Assembly (NCBI RefSeq): GCF_014635585.1
Contig: NZ_BMDC01000001.1
Span: 906,139-970,138 of the forward strand
Length of the DNA: 64,000 nucleotides
Direction of reading: 5' to 3'
Source of the DNA: Rothia aerolata
GTDB lineage: Bacteria > Actinomycetota > Actinomycetes > Actinomycetales > Micrococcaceae
The translations under genes and the position numbers were made by a program. The notes under the pieces are model-generated. The model was not told where the DNA came from. It was given only the letters and a program-made list of their open reading frames with translations, and did no database searches. Below are positions 1 to 9,496 of the stretch, in pieces (position 1 is the first letter of the stretch; the number at the start of each line of letters is the position of its first letter).

Positions 1-1469
1 TGCTAGCACTGGTTGTTGGTCTTGTGGTCGGTTGGTTCTTGGGCCGGGCCGGCCAGGGGTCTTCGGCTGCCCTGCACCGGGAGAACGCCCAACTTCGTGC
101 CGATCTCTCCGGTGCCCAGCAGGCTCGGCAGCTGTTGAGCGAGCGCGTGGCAGACCTGCAGGAGCGCGAGCAGCGCAGCGCCGATGTCCTGCAGGTTCTC
201 GCCCCGGTCAAGGAGCAGCTGACCACCATGGAGAAGTCGGTGCGCGCTATGGAGACCCAGCGCGCCGAGCAGTTCGGCTCAGTGTCTGAGGCGCTAAAGG
301 CCAACGCGCAGAGCCAGGAGCAGTTGCGCAGTGTAACCTCTACCCTCTCGACGGCGCTGAAGTCGAGTTCTGCCCGCGGAACCTGGGGTGAGGCCCAGCT
401 CAAGCGCGTGGTTGAGGCTGCGGGAATGACCAACCACGTGGTCTACTCGGAGCAGGTCAGCTCCAGCAGCGCTAACTCTGCCGATCAAGACCGAGCGGTT
501 CGCCCCGATATGGTCATTAATCTTCCGGGCCGCAAAACGATTGTGCTCGACGCTAAGGCGCCGCTGAACGCCTACCTGACGGCACAAGACGCTGAGGACG
601 ACGCCGCACAGAAGGCAGAGCTCGCCCGGCACGCCCGCGCGGTAAAGGCCCACGTTGATACCCTCACCAAGAAAAAGTACTGGGCAGGTTTTGACGCATC
701 TCCCGAGCTGGTTCTCTGCTTTATTCCGGTCGAATCTGCCCTGTCAGCAGCGCTGGACGCCGACCCCACCCTCCTGGACTACGCGGCGTCAAAGAACGTG
801 GCTCTGGTCTCTCCGGTCTCCTTGCTCTCAGCTTTGAAGGCCATTTCCTTCTCCTGGCGCCAGGACGCCCTGACCGATAACGCCCGCGAACTCTTTGTGC
901 TCTCCAAGCAGCTCTACGAACGCCTGGGAACCGCCGGAGCTCATCTAAGCAGCATGGGCAGAATGCTCGGGCGCACCGTTGACTCCTATAACTCCCTGGT
1001 GGGCTCGCTTGAAACCAGGGTCTTTGTCACCGCCCGAAAAATTGCAGACCTCGATTCAGCCCAGCTGGTAGACGACCTTTCACCCCAGCCCCTCGAATCT
1101 GCACCGAAGCCACTCACCTCCCCCGAATTTTTAGAGAGGTCGGAGGAGCCGGAGCAGAACGACGACGCCGCGTCAGACACCGCCCAAACAGCCTTCGCCG
1201 CCTACCAGCAGGCTTTCGAACAGGGGAACCTGCCAGAGGCCGAAGATGAGGAAGACCACCTGCTAGACCCTGAAAAATCAGCCTACGAGCCCACCTTTGA
1301 AGACGTCCCCCTCTGGGATCAATACCCGGAAGGATTCTCAGACGATATAGACGACGACTACGACGGACCCGCCATCATTACCGAGCACGACTACCCCAGC
1401 GAGCACACAGCGAAGGGCCGCTCAACCAACGGTGAGCAGCCCTTCGACTACGACTCTTGGAATAGTTAG
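1..1469 (+). CDS. rmuC: DNA recombination protein RmuC (5' end outside window)
   Basis: The frame is open to the left edge, and the first codons read LALVVGLVVGWFLG, an N-terminal membrane anchor, so the true start lies upstream; the in-frame GTG at 24 is inside this anchor. A long Gln/Glu/Arg-rich coiled coil (roughly the first 100 residues) is followed by the RmuC domain with GTWGEAQLKRVVEAAGM, then RPDMVINLPG and VLDAKAPL, which resemble the acidic and D-x-K elements of the restriction-nuclease-like fold. The last ~130 residues are acidic, low complexity and probably disordered. RmuC proteins limit DNA inversions between short inverted repeats; the biochemical activity is inferred from the fold. 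The gene ends convergently with ispH. Confidence 0.9.
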   Translation, partial: LALVVGLVVGWFLGRAGQGSSAALHRENAQLRADLSGAQQARQLLSERVADLQEREQRSADVLQVLAPVKEQLTTMEKSVRAMETQRAEQFGSVSEALKANAQSQEQLRSVTSTLSTALKSSSARGTWGEAQLKRVVEAAGMTNHVVYSEQVSSSSANSADQDRAVRPDMVINLPGRKTIVLDAKAPLNAYLTAQDAEDDAAQKAELARHARAVKAHVDTLTKKKYWAGFDASPELVLCFIPVESALSAALDADPTLLDYAASKNVALVSPVSLLSALKAISFSWRQDALTDNARELFVLSKQLYERLGTAGAHLSSMGRMLGRTVDSYNSLVGSLETRVFVTARKIADLDSAQLVDDLSPQPLESAPKPLTSPEFLERSEEPEQNDDAASDTAQTAFAAYQQAFEQGNLPEAEDEEDHLLDPEKSAYEPTFEDVPLWDQYPEGFSDDIDDDYDGPAIITEHDYPSEHTAKGRSTNGEQPFDYDSWNS

Positions 1470-1513
1470 TAGACACTCCAGCCTGAGAAGGGGTGTCCGT
1501 TCGCTCGCTCTTC

Positions 1514-2605
1514 TCAGCGGGTCGGCTTCGCGCCTCGCCCACCCAGGTGCTTCTCGTCGCCGTCATTCTTCAGGGCCGCACGCAGCTCCTTGGGCAGGGA
1601 GAAAAGAATATCTTCCTTGGCGGTTTCAACCTCTTCAACCAGGCCGTAGCCGTAATCGGCGAGCAGGCGCAGAACGTCCTGCACCAGTACCTCGGGCACC
1701 GAGGCACCGGAGGTTACGCCTACGGTGGCAACTCCCTCGAACCATGCCTCATCTACTTCGTTGGCGTAGTCCACCAGGTGGGCAGCCTTGGCACCGTATT
1801 CCAGGGCAACTTCTTTCAGTCGCACAGAGTTCGACGAATTGGTGGAGCCCACCACAATCACCAAATCTGCCTGCGGGGCAATTTCCTTGATGGCGCCCTG
1901 GCGGTTGGAGGTTGCGTAGCAAATATCGTCTGAGGGCGGATCCTGCAGAGAGGGAAAACGCTCGCGTAGCTTGGCCACGGTTTCCAGGGTTTCGTCCACT
2001 GACAGGGTGGTCTGCGAGAGCCAAACCACCTTGTTCTCGTCGCGAACCGTTACCTGGTCGACTTCCTCGGGAGAGTTCACAATCTGAATATGCTCGGGAG
2101 CCTCGCCGGCGGTGCCCTCTACCTCTTCATGGCCGGTGTGGCCGATGAGCAGAATGTCGTAGTCCTGCTTGGCAAAGCGTACCGCCTCGCGGTGCACCTT
2201 GTTCACCAGCGGGCAAGTGGCGTCAATGGTATTGAGGGAGCGGTCTTCAGCTGACTGAATAACCGCCGGGGAAACACCGTGGGCGGAGAATACTGCCACG
2301 GAGCCCTCGGGCACCTCGTCTACCTCATCAACAAAGATTGCGCCCTGAGCTTCGAGGGTTTCAACTACGTGGCGGTTATGCACGATCTGCTTGCGCACGT
2401 AGACGGGAGCGCCGTAGTGGTCCAGGGCTTTTTCAACGGCAATCACCGCGCGATCAACACCGGCGCAGTAGCCGCGGGGAGCTGCCAGCAAAACTTTCTT
2501 TTCGCCGGTAACGGGGGCGGCCGACTCGACTTCTTCGCGGCTGCGGCGGGTGCGCGGAACCTGCGGGAGTCCGAGAGATACGGAAGAATCCTGAGTTGTG
2601 AGCAT
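1514..2605 (-). CDS. ispH: 4-hydroxy-3-methylbut-2-enyl diphosphate reductase (IspH/LytB)
   Basis: This is the last enzyme of the MEP isoprenoid pathway: it reduces HMBPP to IPP and DMAPP using a [4Fe-4S] cluster. The three cluster cysteines are visible at residues 47 (PRGYCAGV), 131 (DATCPLV) and 229 ([11 protein letters not shown]). The substrate-binding histidines VHNRH, FSAHG and the TSNRQ motif are also present. At 363 residues it is slightly longer than E. coli IspH because of a ~35-residue polar N-terminal extension, typical of actinobacterial forms. A shorter start inside the extension is possible. It is followed on the same strand, upstream, by a membrane protein gene of unknown role. 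Confidence 0.96.
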   Translation of the reverse strand: MLTTQDSSVSLGLPQVPRTRRSREEVESAAPVTGEKKVLLAAPRGYCAGVDRAVIAVEKALDHYGAPVYVRKQIVHNRHVVETLEAQGAIFVDEVDEVPEGSVAVFSAHGVSPAVIQSAEDRSLNTIDATCPLVNKVHREAVRFAKQDYDILLIGHTGHEEVEGTAGEAPEHIQIVNSPEEVDQVTVRDENKVVWLSQTTLSVDETLETVAKLRERFPSLQDPPSDDICYATSNRQGAIKEIAPQADLVIVVGSTNSSNSVRLKEVALEYGAKAAHLVDYANEVDEAWFEGVATVGVTSGASVPEVLVQDVLRLLADYGYGLVEEVETAKEDILFSLPKELRAALKNDGDEKHLGGRGAKPTR

Positions 2606-2633
2606 GTCTCTATCCTACGTGTTTTAGGCCTTT

Positions 2634-3725
2634 CTATGCAGAGGCTGTGGTGGCTCTCGCACTCAGTCGAGAGATCTGCACCGCCAGACCAATCACACAA
2701 AGCACTGCGGCTGCAATGCCCAGCGGAAGGGTCAGGGAGCTTGCAAAAGAGACCAGGGACTCCGCCAACTTTGCTGAGAGCTCATTGAGAAAGACCTGCC
2801 CCACCCGGGTTGAGATATTCGCCGGGGACGCCGCCGCGGCGAGTGCATCTGCAAGGGCAGGTGCTGCCAGGGTCAGCAGGGCAGCGATTCCTACCGTGAC
2901 GGCCGCGAAGTAGAAACGGCCTCGAGGCCAGAGAAGAAAGGCAAGCACGAGGGCGAGCAGGCTAATGATGAGGTAAGTCTGCCAACCAGCGGCGAACTGG
3001 GCAAGGCCAAGAAGTCCGCTGTGTATGGCGGTGGAATTTTCGCTTTCCAGAGAGATGAGGTGCTGGCCGTTGCCGCTAATGTTCGGGTCGAATCCCAGCA
3101 CAGAGCCCGCCTGCCGATCAACCTCTGAGTAGAGGGCTGAGAGGTTGAGAGCAGCAGGTTCCTGGTTCGATGAGTCGAAGTTATAGGCGTGTGTATCCGC
3201 CAGAACCTGGTTCCAGGTATCGGGATAGGTCTCTGACTGCACGACGCTGTGAGCGGCAGAGTCGACTCCGGTTTTGACCTGTTCATAGGCCCAGTTTTGT
3301 AGGCCGCCGAAGAAGCCACCGGCGTTACCATCGCCAAGGTAGGAGGTAACGGAATCCTGCTGCATGAGGTCGTCGGTCACGGCGGTGGCAAGTTCACCCT
3401 GAAATTCAGAGTCCTCGGCCATAGAATTACTGATTGCTGAGAACCCCTCCGCTTCCACCAGGTTCTTCTGTGCCCAGTAGGCAAACCCACCGGCTGCTCC
3501 CGATAGAAGACTCAGCAGGGCAAGTATCAGCGAGAGAAACACACGGAAACCGGCAAAACGAGGTGCACGCCTCTGCCGGGGGTAGGGCCGAGGGGAAGCT
3601 GACTCCGGATAGCCAGCAGCCGCCGGGCGGGAAAGCGGGCTCTGGGCGGCGTCATAGCGAACAGCGGGGTTCCTCCAGGAGCCGTTCTCGGGAAGTTTCT
3701 GGGTAGCAGGGTCATCAATCGCCAT
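2634..3725 (-). CDS. Membrane protein with large extracytoplasmic domain, function unknown
   Basis: I do not recognise a characterised family. A Pro/Arg-rich cytoplasmic N-terminus (1-58) precedes one membrane span (about 61-84). A ~155-residue acidic, polar segment beginning VEAEGFSAISNSMAEDSEFQ is probably extracytoplasmic. Three further hydrophobic spans near the C-terminus begin around TYLIISLLALVLAFLLW. The outer segment has no cysteines and no obvious catalytic motif. The gene lies 28 bp upstream of ispH on the same strand and divergent from xseA, so it may be co-transcribed with ispH, but nothing in the sequence ties it to isoprenoid synthesis. Confidence 0.75.
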   Translation of the reverse strand: MAIDDPATQKLPENGSWRNPAVRYDAAQSPLSRPAAAGYPESASPRPYPRQRRAPRFAGFRVFLSLILALLSLLSGAAGGFAYWAQKNLVEAEGFSAISNSMAEDSEFQGELATAVTDDLMQQDSVTSYLGDGNAGGFFGGLQNWAYEQVKTGVDSAAHSVVQSETYPDTWNQVLADTHAYNFDSSNQEPAALNLSALYSEVDRQAGSVLGFDPNISGNGQHLISLESENSTAIHSGLLGLAQFAAGWQTYLIISLLALVLAFLLWPRGRFYFAAVTVGIAALLTLAAPALADALAAAASPANISTRVGQVFLNELSAKLAESLVSFASSLTLPLGIAAAVLCVIGLAVQISRLSARATTASA

Positions 3726-3852
3726 GGCTCTAACCGTACAGGCTCTCTTTGGGAACCCGCTGTAAAGTGAGCCTCAGAAGCGCAATAAAAATTTTTCTCG
3801 CCTGCCGCAAAAATCGCCCTATTTTGTCAGTGTGCCATGCCACCATAAACAC

Positions 3853-5145
3853 ATGAGCGAATCTTTGGAACCGGAGCTAGTTCCCGCTGAACCGCAGCCG
3901 GAACAAGAGCGTTTTATAGCCGAGCGGGCCTCGCAGACCACGCCCGAAAATCCCTGGCCCCTGCACCACCTCTCGCAGAACATTAAGACCTACATCGATA
4001 AGTGCCCGCACACCTGGGTAGAGGGGCAGATTATCGAGCTCAATAAGCGCGCCCGGGTCACCTACCTCACCCTGCGAGATGTCAATGAAGAGGTCTCGGT
4101 TCCTGTAACCCTCTTTGCCCAGGAGACCGCCCGGCTCACCGAAGAGCTAGAGCGCGGCCAGCGGGTGGTGGTTCAGCTCAAACCGGATTTCTGGGTTAAG
4201 GCGGGCAAGCTCTCGATGCTGGGCCACGGTATTCGCCCGGTGGGCTTGGGCACCATGCTGGAGCGAATCGAAAAATTGCGCAAGCAGCTGGCCAGCGAGG
4301 GGCTTTTCGCCGAGTACCACAAGAAGCCCCTGCCGGTGCTCCCCCACCGGGTGGGCCTCATTACCGGTCGAGATTCCGATGCCGAAAAAGATGTTATTCG
4401 CAACGCCCGGCTGCGCTGGCCCTCGGTGGAGTTTGAGGTGCGGGAGGTAGCGGTGCAGGGCGTTCATGCTCTGCGGCAGGTAACCGAGGCTCTGCGTGAG
4501 CTCGATACCCACCCGCAGGTTGACGTGATTGTGATTGCCCGCGGTGGCGGTTCCCTGGAAGATCTGCTCCCCTTCTCCGAAGAGGCCCTGGTGAGAGCCG
4601 TCTATGCGGCGCAGACCCCGGTGGTCTCCGCCATTGGCCACGAGGCTGATTCACCTCTGCTCGACCACGTAGCAGACCTGCGGGCTTCCACGCCCACCGA
4701 TGCCGGTAAGCGCATTGTTCCGGAGCTCGGCGAAGAAAAACTGCGGATTGCCCAGGCACGGGCTTTTCTCAAACGGGCGGTGGAGATGAAGATCGACCGC
4801 GAAGCCCAGGGTCTTGCCCAGGTTCGCTCCCGCCCGGCGCTGGCAGCGCCCGAGTCCACGCTCCTGCAACGCGAAGAAGATATCGACCGTCTACGTAACC
4901 GGGCTCTTGCCGCTGCCCGGAGCCAGCTGGTACGAGGCGCGGACGTCGTCGCGCAGCTCCGTGCGCGCGTGCGAGCGCTCTCGCCCCAGCAAACCCTGGA
5001 ACGCGGCTATGCTCTGGCGCAGACCGCCGATGGAACCCTGGTTCACGATGCCACAGCCCTAGCCCCCGGGACCGAGGTGAAGGTCAGAGTTGCCCGAGGC
5101 TCCTTTGACGCTTCAGTGACCGACACCAAAGAATCTAACGTCTAA
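3853..5145 (+). CDS. xseA: Exodeoxyribonuclease VII large subunit
   Basis: With XseB this forms exonuclease VII, which degrades single-stranded DNA from both ends into oligonucleotides. The N-terminal OB-fold is seen around TWVEGQIIELNKR and VTYLTLRDV. The catalytic domain has HRVGLITGRDSDAEKDV, VIVIARGGGSLEDLLPF and SAIGHEADSPLLD. A coiled-coil region and the C-terminal ERGYALAQ segment follow. An in-frame GTG occurs at 3832, but the ATG at 3853 (MSESLEPELV) gives the more usual N-terminus, 430 residues. xseB begins 23 bp downstream, so the two form an operon. Confidence 0.95.
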   Translation: MSESLEPELVPAEPQPEQERFIAERASQTTPENPWPLHHLSQNIKTYIDKCPHTWVEGQIIELNKRARVTYLTLRDVNEEVSVPVTLFAQETARLTEELERGQRVVVQLKPDFWVKAGKLSMLGHGIRPVGLGTMLERIEKLRKQLASEGLFAEYHKKPLPVLPHRVGLITGRDSDAEKDVIRNARLRWPSVEFEVREVAVQGVHALRQVTEALRELDTHPQVDVIVIARGGGSLEDLLPFSEEALVRAVYAAQTPVVSAIGHEADSPLLDHVADLRASTPTDAGKRIVPELGEEKLRIAQARAFLKRAVEMKIDREAQGLAQVRSRPALAAPESTLLQREEDIDRLRNRALAAARSQLVRGADVVAQLRARVRALSPQQTLERGYALAQTADGTLVHDATALAPGTEVKVRVARGSFDASVTDTKESNV

Positions 5146-5168
5146 CTACCACCCGAAAAGAGAGAAGC

Positions 5169-5423
5169 ATGGCAGAAAACTCAGCTACCCAGAACATCGA
5201 ATTCAAGTCAGCTACCCAGGGTGCTCCCGTTGAGGAACTTTCCTATGAGGCAGCCCGCGAGGAACTCATGCAGGTGGTGCAGCGCATGGAATCGGGTTCC
5301 TCCAACCTAGAAGAAACCATTGCCCTCTGGGAGCGCGGTGAAGCGCTGGCTGCCCGCTGCGAGGCCTGGCTGGACGGCGCGCGCACCCGCCTCAGCGCCG
5401 TCCAGAGCGAAAACCAGAACTAG
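5169..5423 (+). CDS. xseB: Exodeoxyribonuclease VII small subunit
   Basis: This 84-residue protein pairs with XseA in exonuclease VII. The core LSYEAAREELMQVVQRMESG, with LEETIALWERGEALAARC, matches the family helical hairpin. The GAGAAG ribosome-binding site sits just before the ATG. A ~20-residue polar N-terminal tail precedes the core. Its stop codon abuts the stop of the convergent aminotransferase gene (CTAGCTAG), with no space for a separate terminator. Confidence 0.95.
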   Translation: MAENSATQNIEFKSATQGAPVEELSYEAAREELMQVVQRMESGSSNLEETIALWERGEALAARCEAWLDGARTRLSAVQSENQN

Positions 5424-6644
5424 CTAGTTCTGCCGGTAGTCATCCAAGAAGTTACCCAGGCGCTCCAGGGCAGCCTTGAGGGTCTGGGTATCGGGCAGGA
5501 AGACCAGGCGGAAGTGGTCGGGCTGCTTCCAGTTGAAGGCGGAGCCGTGGCTGACCAGAATCTTGGATTCCTGGAGCAGGTCAAAGGCAAACTGCTCGTC
5601 ATTGGTGATATTGAACTTCTCCACGTCCAGCTTGGGGAAGAGATAGAGCGCGCCGTCTGCCGGCTTACAGGTCACGCCGTCAATCTCGTTGAGCATCTTG
5701 TAGGAGAGATCGCGCTGCTCCTTGAGGCGGCCGCCAGGCAAAATCAAATCGTTGATGGACTGGTAGCCACCGAGCGCGGTCTGAATAGCGTGCTGGGCGG
5801 GAACGTTTGCGCACAAGCGCATAGAAGCCAGCAGGTTAATACCCTGAATGTAGTCGCGGGCAGCGTACTTGGGGCCGGTAATAGCCACCCAACCTGCGCG
5901 GTAGCCGCAGACCCGGTAGGCCTTAGACAGGCCCGAGAAAGTCAGGCACAGCACGTCGTCCTTGGTCAGGGTTGCCATGTTGATGGGCTCAACACCGTCG
6001 TAGGTGATCTTCTCGTAGATTTCGTCGGTGAAGATAATCAGGCCAAACTCGTGGGCTATATCCACGATCTGTTGTAGCACCTCGCGGGAGTAGACGGCGC
6101 CGGTGGGGTTATTGGGGTTAATCACCACAATGCCCTTGGTGTTGGGCGTAATCTTGGAGCGAATATCCTCAATGTTGGGCTGCCAGTCGTTTTCTTCCTC
6201 GCAGACATAGTGCACCGGGGTTCCGCCGGCCAAAGCGGTAGAGGCAGTCCAGAGCGGGTAGTCGGGTGAGGGAATCAGAATCTCGTCCCCGGGGTCGCAG
6301 AGCGCCTGCAGGGTCATGGGAATCAGCTCAGAAACCCCGTTGCCCAGGTAAATATCGTCGGGCTCAAGGTCAAGAATGCCCCTGTTCTGGTAGTACTGCA
6401 TGATAGCGGTACGGGCAGAGTACAAGCCGCGGGAGTCAGAGTAGCCCTGGGTTTCGGGCAGATGCTGAATGATATCCATCATGATCGCATCGGGCGCCTC
6501 AAAGCCAAAGGGCGCCGGGTTACCGATGTTGAGCTTGAGAATTCGATGGCCCATCGCTTCCATGCGCTTGGCCTCGTCAAGTACCGGCCCCCGAATATCG
6601 TAGAGTACGTTTTTGAGTTTTGCGGATTGTTTAAAAGCTGCCAT
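5424..6644 (-). CDS. alaA: Alanine-type pyridoxal-phosphate aminotransferase (AlaA-like)
   Basis: This is a class I/II aminotransferase closely resembling glutamate-pyruvate transaminase AlaA: the N-terminus with YDIRGPVLDEAKRMEAMGH and LKLNIGNPAPFGFEAPD is diagnostic of that group. The PLP lysine is K241 in FSGLSKAYRVCGYRAGW, with INPNNPTGAVYS and TDEIYEKITYDG supplying cofactor contacts. Length (406) matches E. coli AlaA. The likely role is alanine synthesis from pyruvate and glutamate in the cytoplasm. It lies 11 bp downstream of the lipoprotein/Nudix pair on the same strand, which may be its operon. Confidence 0.88.
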   Translation of the reverse strand: MAAFKQSAKLKNVLYDIRGPVLDEAKRMEAMGHRILKLNIGNPAPFGFEAPDAIMMDIIQHLPETQGYSDSRGLYSARTAIMQYYQNRGILDLEPDDIYLGNGVSELIPMTLQALCDPGDEILIPSPDYPLWTASTALAGGTPVHYVCEEENDWQPNIEDIRSKITPNTKGIVVINPNNPTGAVYSREVLQQIVDIAHEFGLIIFTDEIYEKITYDGVEPINMATLTKDDVLCLTFSGLSKAYRVCGYRAGWVAITGPKYAARDYIQGINLLASMRLCANVPAQHAIQTALGGYQSINDLILPGGRLKEQRDLSYKMLNEIDGVTCKPADGALYLFPKLDVEKFNITNDEQFAFDLLQESKILVSHGSAFNWKQPDHFRLVFLPDTQTLKAALERLGNFLDDYRQN

Positions 6645-6654
6645 GAGAGCAAGG

Positions 6655-7836
6655 TTACTCTGTTGACTGCTCTAACCAGAACTTCGCAACGTCTTCTTTA
6701 CTTATTGCTCCGCTTCCGCTGGTCAGCCGGTCAAAGTTACGTAAATCTTCGGTGCTCAGCCGAGAATTGACGTTGTTGATAGCCGCACGGGCAGAGTCGG
6801 GCAGCTCATCAGTGGCGATGACCGGCACGATCTGCTGGGAAATAAAGATGGAGCTGGGGTCGGTGAGCCGCACCAAGGCGTCATCATTGATGCTGGCCTG
6901 GGCCGAGAAAATATCGGCAACCTGCACCTCGTCAGCAGCAAGTTTTTGTTCCAGTTCTTCCTGGCTTTCTACCGGAACAAAATTCTTGGGCTTGCAACCG
7001 TAGACCTCTTCGAGGGCCTTGAGCCCGTAGGAGCGCTCGTCAAACTCGGGCGGGGCTCCCAGGGCGAGGTCTTCGCAGTGCTCTGCCAAATCGCTGATGG
7101 AGGTGATCCCATATTTGGCGGCGGTAGCCCGGGTGACCACCAGTGAGTCGCGGTCTTCTGCCGAGGAGGCATCGAGTAAGGAGAGGGGCTCGGGCAGCAC
7201 CCTGTCCAGGGTGGAAATAATGTCTGAGTCGCTCATCGCCTGCGCGTTGAACTCGGGCGAGGGAGATGAGGACGCCGCGGGGGTGGCTGACTCAGTTGCG
7301 CCACCGTCTGTGGGGCTCAGCTCGGCAGACGGTGTCTCGGAAGGGGTCAGGGTTTCTACAGGCTCGCCGCCGTCGCCCCACCCAAAGTCATAGGCGGGTT
7401 CAGAGCTTGTTTGCTCTATCAGCTGGCGTTGCTGCTCGATGAAGGTGGGGCTGAGCTGACCGTCGTGGGTCAGATAGAGCATCAGGTTGCCACTGTAGTC
7501 GGGGGTTACATCAACGGTGGCGGGGTTGTTGCTAATTGTCTCAGCGGGCTCGCTGGGACTGGGGCTGGTGCCGGCTTTCTGCTCGTCGCTGAGCATAGCC
7601 TTGAGATAGTCCCCCCGCGTATCGCCGGTATCCACCAGCTCTACCGAGTAGCCGGCCTCGGTGAGTGCCCGGGCATAGATATTGGCTACCACATCGGTTT
7701 CGTCGGAGACCCCTCGCGAGATACGGATGGTCTCAAAATCCTTAGCCTCTGGATCGGTTGTAATCTGATTGGTTTCAGCGCAGCCGGTCAGAGCCAAAAT
7801 GCCAGCTGAAAGCCCCGCTAGAAAGGTTTTTCTCAT
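6655..7836 (-). CDS. Lipoprotein, OpuC/OsmX-type glycine-betaine-binding domain
   Basis: A type II signal peptide ends at the lipobox LALTGC with Cys19 as the lipidation site. The mature part resembles substrate-binding proteins of the quaternary amine (OpuAC/OsmX) class: TDVVANIYARALTEAGY near the start, DYSGNLMLYL in place of the family PEYTG-L motif, then SLVVTRATAAKYGITSISDLAEHC and GLKALEEVYGC. Two Ser/Pro/Thr-rich inserts (around residues 85-100 and 170-200) are unusual. No permease or ATPase gene is adjacent; instead it overlaps a Nudix gene by 4 bp. The ligand is therefore uncertain: betaine, choline or another compatible solute is the family-based guess. Confidence 0.75.
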   Translation of the reverse strand: MRKTFLAGLSAGILALTGCAETNQITTDPEAKDFETIRISRGVSDETDVVANIYARALTEAGYSVELVDTGDTRGDYLKAMLSDEQKAGTSPSPSEPAETISNNPATVDVTPDYSGNLMLYLTHDGQLSPTFIEQQRQLIEQTSSEPAYDFGWGDGGEPVETLTPSETPSAELSPTDGGATESATPAASSSPSPEFNAQAMSDSDIISTLDRVLPEPLSLLDASSAEDRDSLVVTRATAAKYGITSISDLAEHCEDLALGAPPEFDERSYGLKALEEVYGCKPKNFVPVESQEELEQKLAADEVQVADIFSAQASINDDALVRLTDPSSIFISQQIVPVIATDELPDSARAAINNVNSRLSTEDLRNFDRLTSGSGAISKEDVAKFWLEQSTE

Positions 7837-8333
7837 GCTATCTCCCCCGCTGTTTCCTCTACCAGGCTGCGGTAGTGACCTGCCCAGCCAGAGAGGTTCT
7901 CAAAACCCATCATCCGAGCCACCGCGTCGAAAAAGTGGGTGGTGGGGCCTACCAGGGTATCCAGCTGCGCCATATTGACCCAGCGCACCTCGTTGGTGGT
8001 TCCGTCTTCCTCGCATCGCAGGGTTCCATCTACTATGTGGGAGCGGAAAATGGTGCGGTGGGCGCAAAAGACGGAGCCGTCGTCCCGCGAAAAATACCCG
8101 GCGTGAACGCCCAGCAGATTCTCGGTTTCTACCCGAAAACCGGTCTCCTCGAAGGCTTCCCGCACGGCGGTCTCAGCCGGTTGTTCCCCCGGATCCATGC
8201 CCCCGCCGGGCAAGGTCCAGCCCTCAATCTTGTGACCTTCAACGGTCAGGGTTGAGTAGTGGGCTAGCAAGATATTTCCGTCCTCGATTATGACCGAGTA
8301 GGCGGCGGGGCGGGTTTCCATCACGAGGGGCAT
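7833..8333 (-). CDS. Nudix hydrolase
   Basis: The Nudix box is complete: GGGMDPGEQPAETAVREAFEETGF satisfies G-x5-E-x7-R-E-x2-E-E-x-G, the Mg2+-binding helix that cleaves nucleoside diphosphate-X bonds. The 166-residue protein is a single domain, and its N-terminus (RPAAYSVIIEDGNILLAHY) is the first strand of the fold. The substrate cannot be read from the sequence. Stop and start overlap (ATGA) with the downstream lipoprotein gene, implying translational coupling. A gene pair of an orphan solute-binding lipoprotein and a Nudix enzyme has no obvious functional explanation. Confidence 0.88.
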   Translation of the reverse strand: MPLVMETRPAAYSVIIEDGNILLAHYSTLTVEGHKIEGWTLPGGGMDPGEQPAETAVREAFEETGFRVETENLLGVHAGYFSRDDGSVFCAHRTIFRSHIVDGTLRCEEDGTTNEVRWVNMAQLDTLVGPTTHFFDAVARMMGFENLSGWAGHYRSLVEETAGEIA

Positions 8334-8418
8334 AGGCTTTATTTTAGTGGCAGAAACCGCAGGCAGCCCAACAATCCCCGCGTGGAATCGGCAACGGTTT
8401 TATCGCTAGTCTTGTTGC

Positions 8419-9489
8419 ATGGGTCTTTTAGCGAACACCAACACCACGGTCTCTCTAGCAGCTGGTCTCCAGGACTCTCTCACTGCCTGGGAGCGGGTCG
8501 CCAGCTTGGATTTCTGGCTGGGCGCGCCCCTGCGCATACTTCTGATTCTCCTGGTGGCCAGTGTGGTGCGGGCGGTGCTTTCCGTCGTCATTCGGAAGAT
8601 TACCAACTCGGTGGCCCGCGGCACCTCCGTGCGAGTGGTGCCTGCCAAGGGCAGAAACCATTCCTCCGACCAGCAGGCACAACCCGAGGTGCAGATGGAG
8701 CCCGAGCCCAGCACCGCCACCATCGACGCCGCTTGGACCACCGACAATACGGTGTCTAATTCCCGCCAAGCTCAGCGGGCACAAACCGTCGGTTCGGTGT
8801 TGCGCAACGTCGCCTCAATTGTGGTCTGGGCCGTTGCCATTTTGATGATTATCTCTGAGCTGGGCTTCAACATCGCCCCGGTCATTGCCTCGGCGGGTAT
8901 TGCCGGTGTGGCGCTCTCCTTTGGTGCGCAGTCCCTGGTCAAAGACTACCTCTCGGGTATTTTTATTGTGGCCGAAGACCAACTGGGCATCGGCGACTAC
9001 GTTGACTTGGGTGAAGCCCAGGGCACGGTCGAATCGGTGGGTCTGCGTACCACCCAGGTGCGCGATGCCAACGGAACCCTCTGGCACGTGCGCAACGGCG
9101 AAATTCTGCGGGTGGGTAACTTCTCGCAGGGCTGGTCTCGTACCAATATTGACCTGCCAATCCCCTATGATTCCGACGTTGAGCACATCAGCGCTATCCT
9201 GCTCAAGGCCGCCAAGAAGACCCTGGCCCAGCCCCAACTGAAAAAGCACGTCTACGGTGAACCCGAGGTTCTGGGCGTGGAATCGGTCACCGGCGAATCG
9301 CTGACCATTCGCGTCTCCGTCAAAACCGCTCCCAGCGAGCAGTGGGGTATTGCCCGCGTGTTGCGGGTAGCGCTGAAGAAAGCGCTGGACGACGCCGGGG
9401 CGCGGATTCCGCTCGCCAACCAGTCGATTATCCGGGGCTGGAGCAATCCCAAGACCCAGTCTTTCCCCATTATCAAGGAGTCAGATTAG
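8419..9489 (+). CDS. Small-conductance mechanosensitive channel, MscS family
   Basis: Two or three membrane spans are visible (LRILLILLVASVVRAVLSVVI, NVASIVVWAVAILMIISELG). The pore-lining helix is rich in Gly/Ala (VIASAGIAGVALSFGAQSLV), followed by the conserved KDYLSGIFIVAEDQLGIGDYV and the beta domain GTVESVGLRTTQVRDANGTL. This is the MscS signature. A ~70-residue polar insert lies between the first two spans. The protein opens under membrane tension to release solutes during osmotic downshock. The gene diverges from the Nudix gene and ends convergently, 7 bp from the LysR-like gene. Confidence 0.92.
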   Translation: MGLLANTNTTVSLAAGLQDSLTAWERVASLDFWLGAPLRILLILLVASVVRAVLSVVIRKITNSVARGTSVRVVPAKGRNHSSDQQAQPEVQMEPEPSTATIDAAWTTDNTVSNSRQAQRAQTVGSVLRNVASIVVWAVAILMIISELGFNIAPVIASAGIAGVALSFGAQSLVKDYLSGIFIVAEDQLGIGDYVDLGEAQGTVESVGLRTTQVRDANGTLWHVRNGEILRVGNFSQGWSRTNIDLPIPYDSDVEHISAILLKAAKKTLAQPQLKKHVYGEPEVLGVESVTGESLTIRVSVKTAPSEQWGIARVLRVALKKALDDAGARIPLANQSIIRGWSNPKTQSFPIIKESD

Positions 9490-9496
9490 CAGTAGG

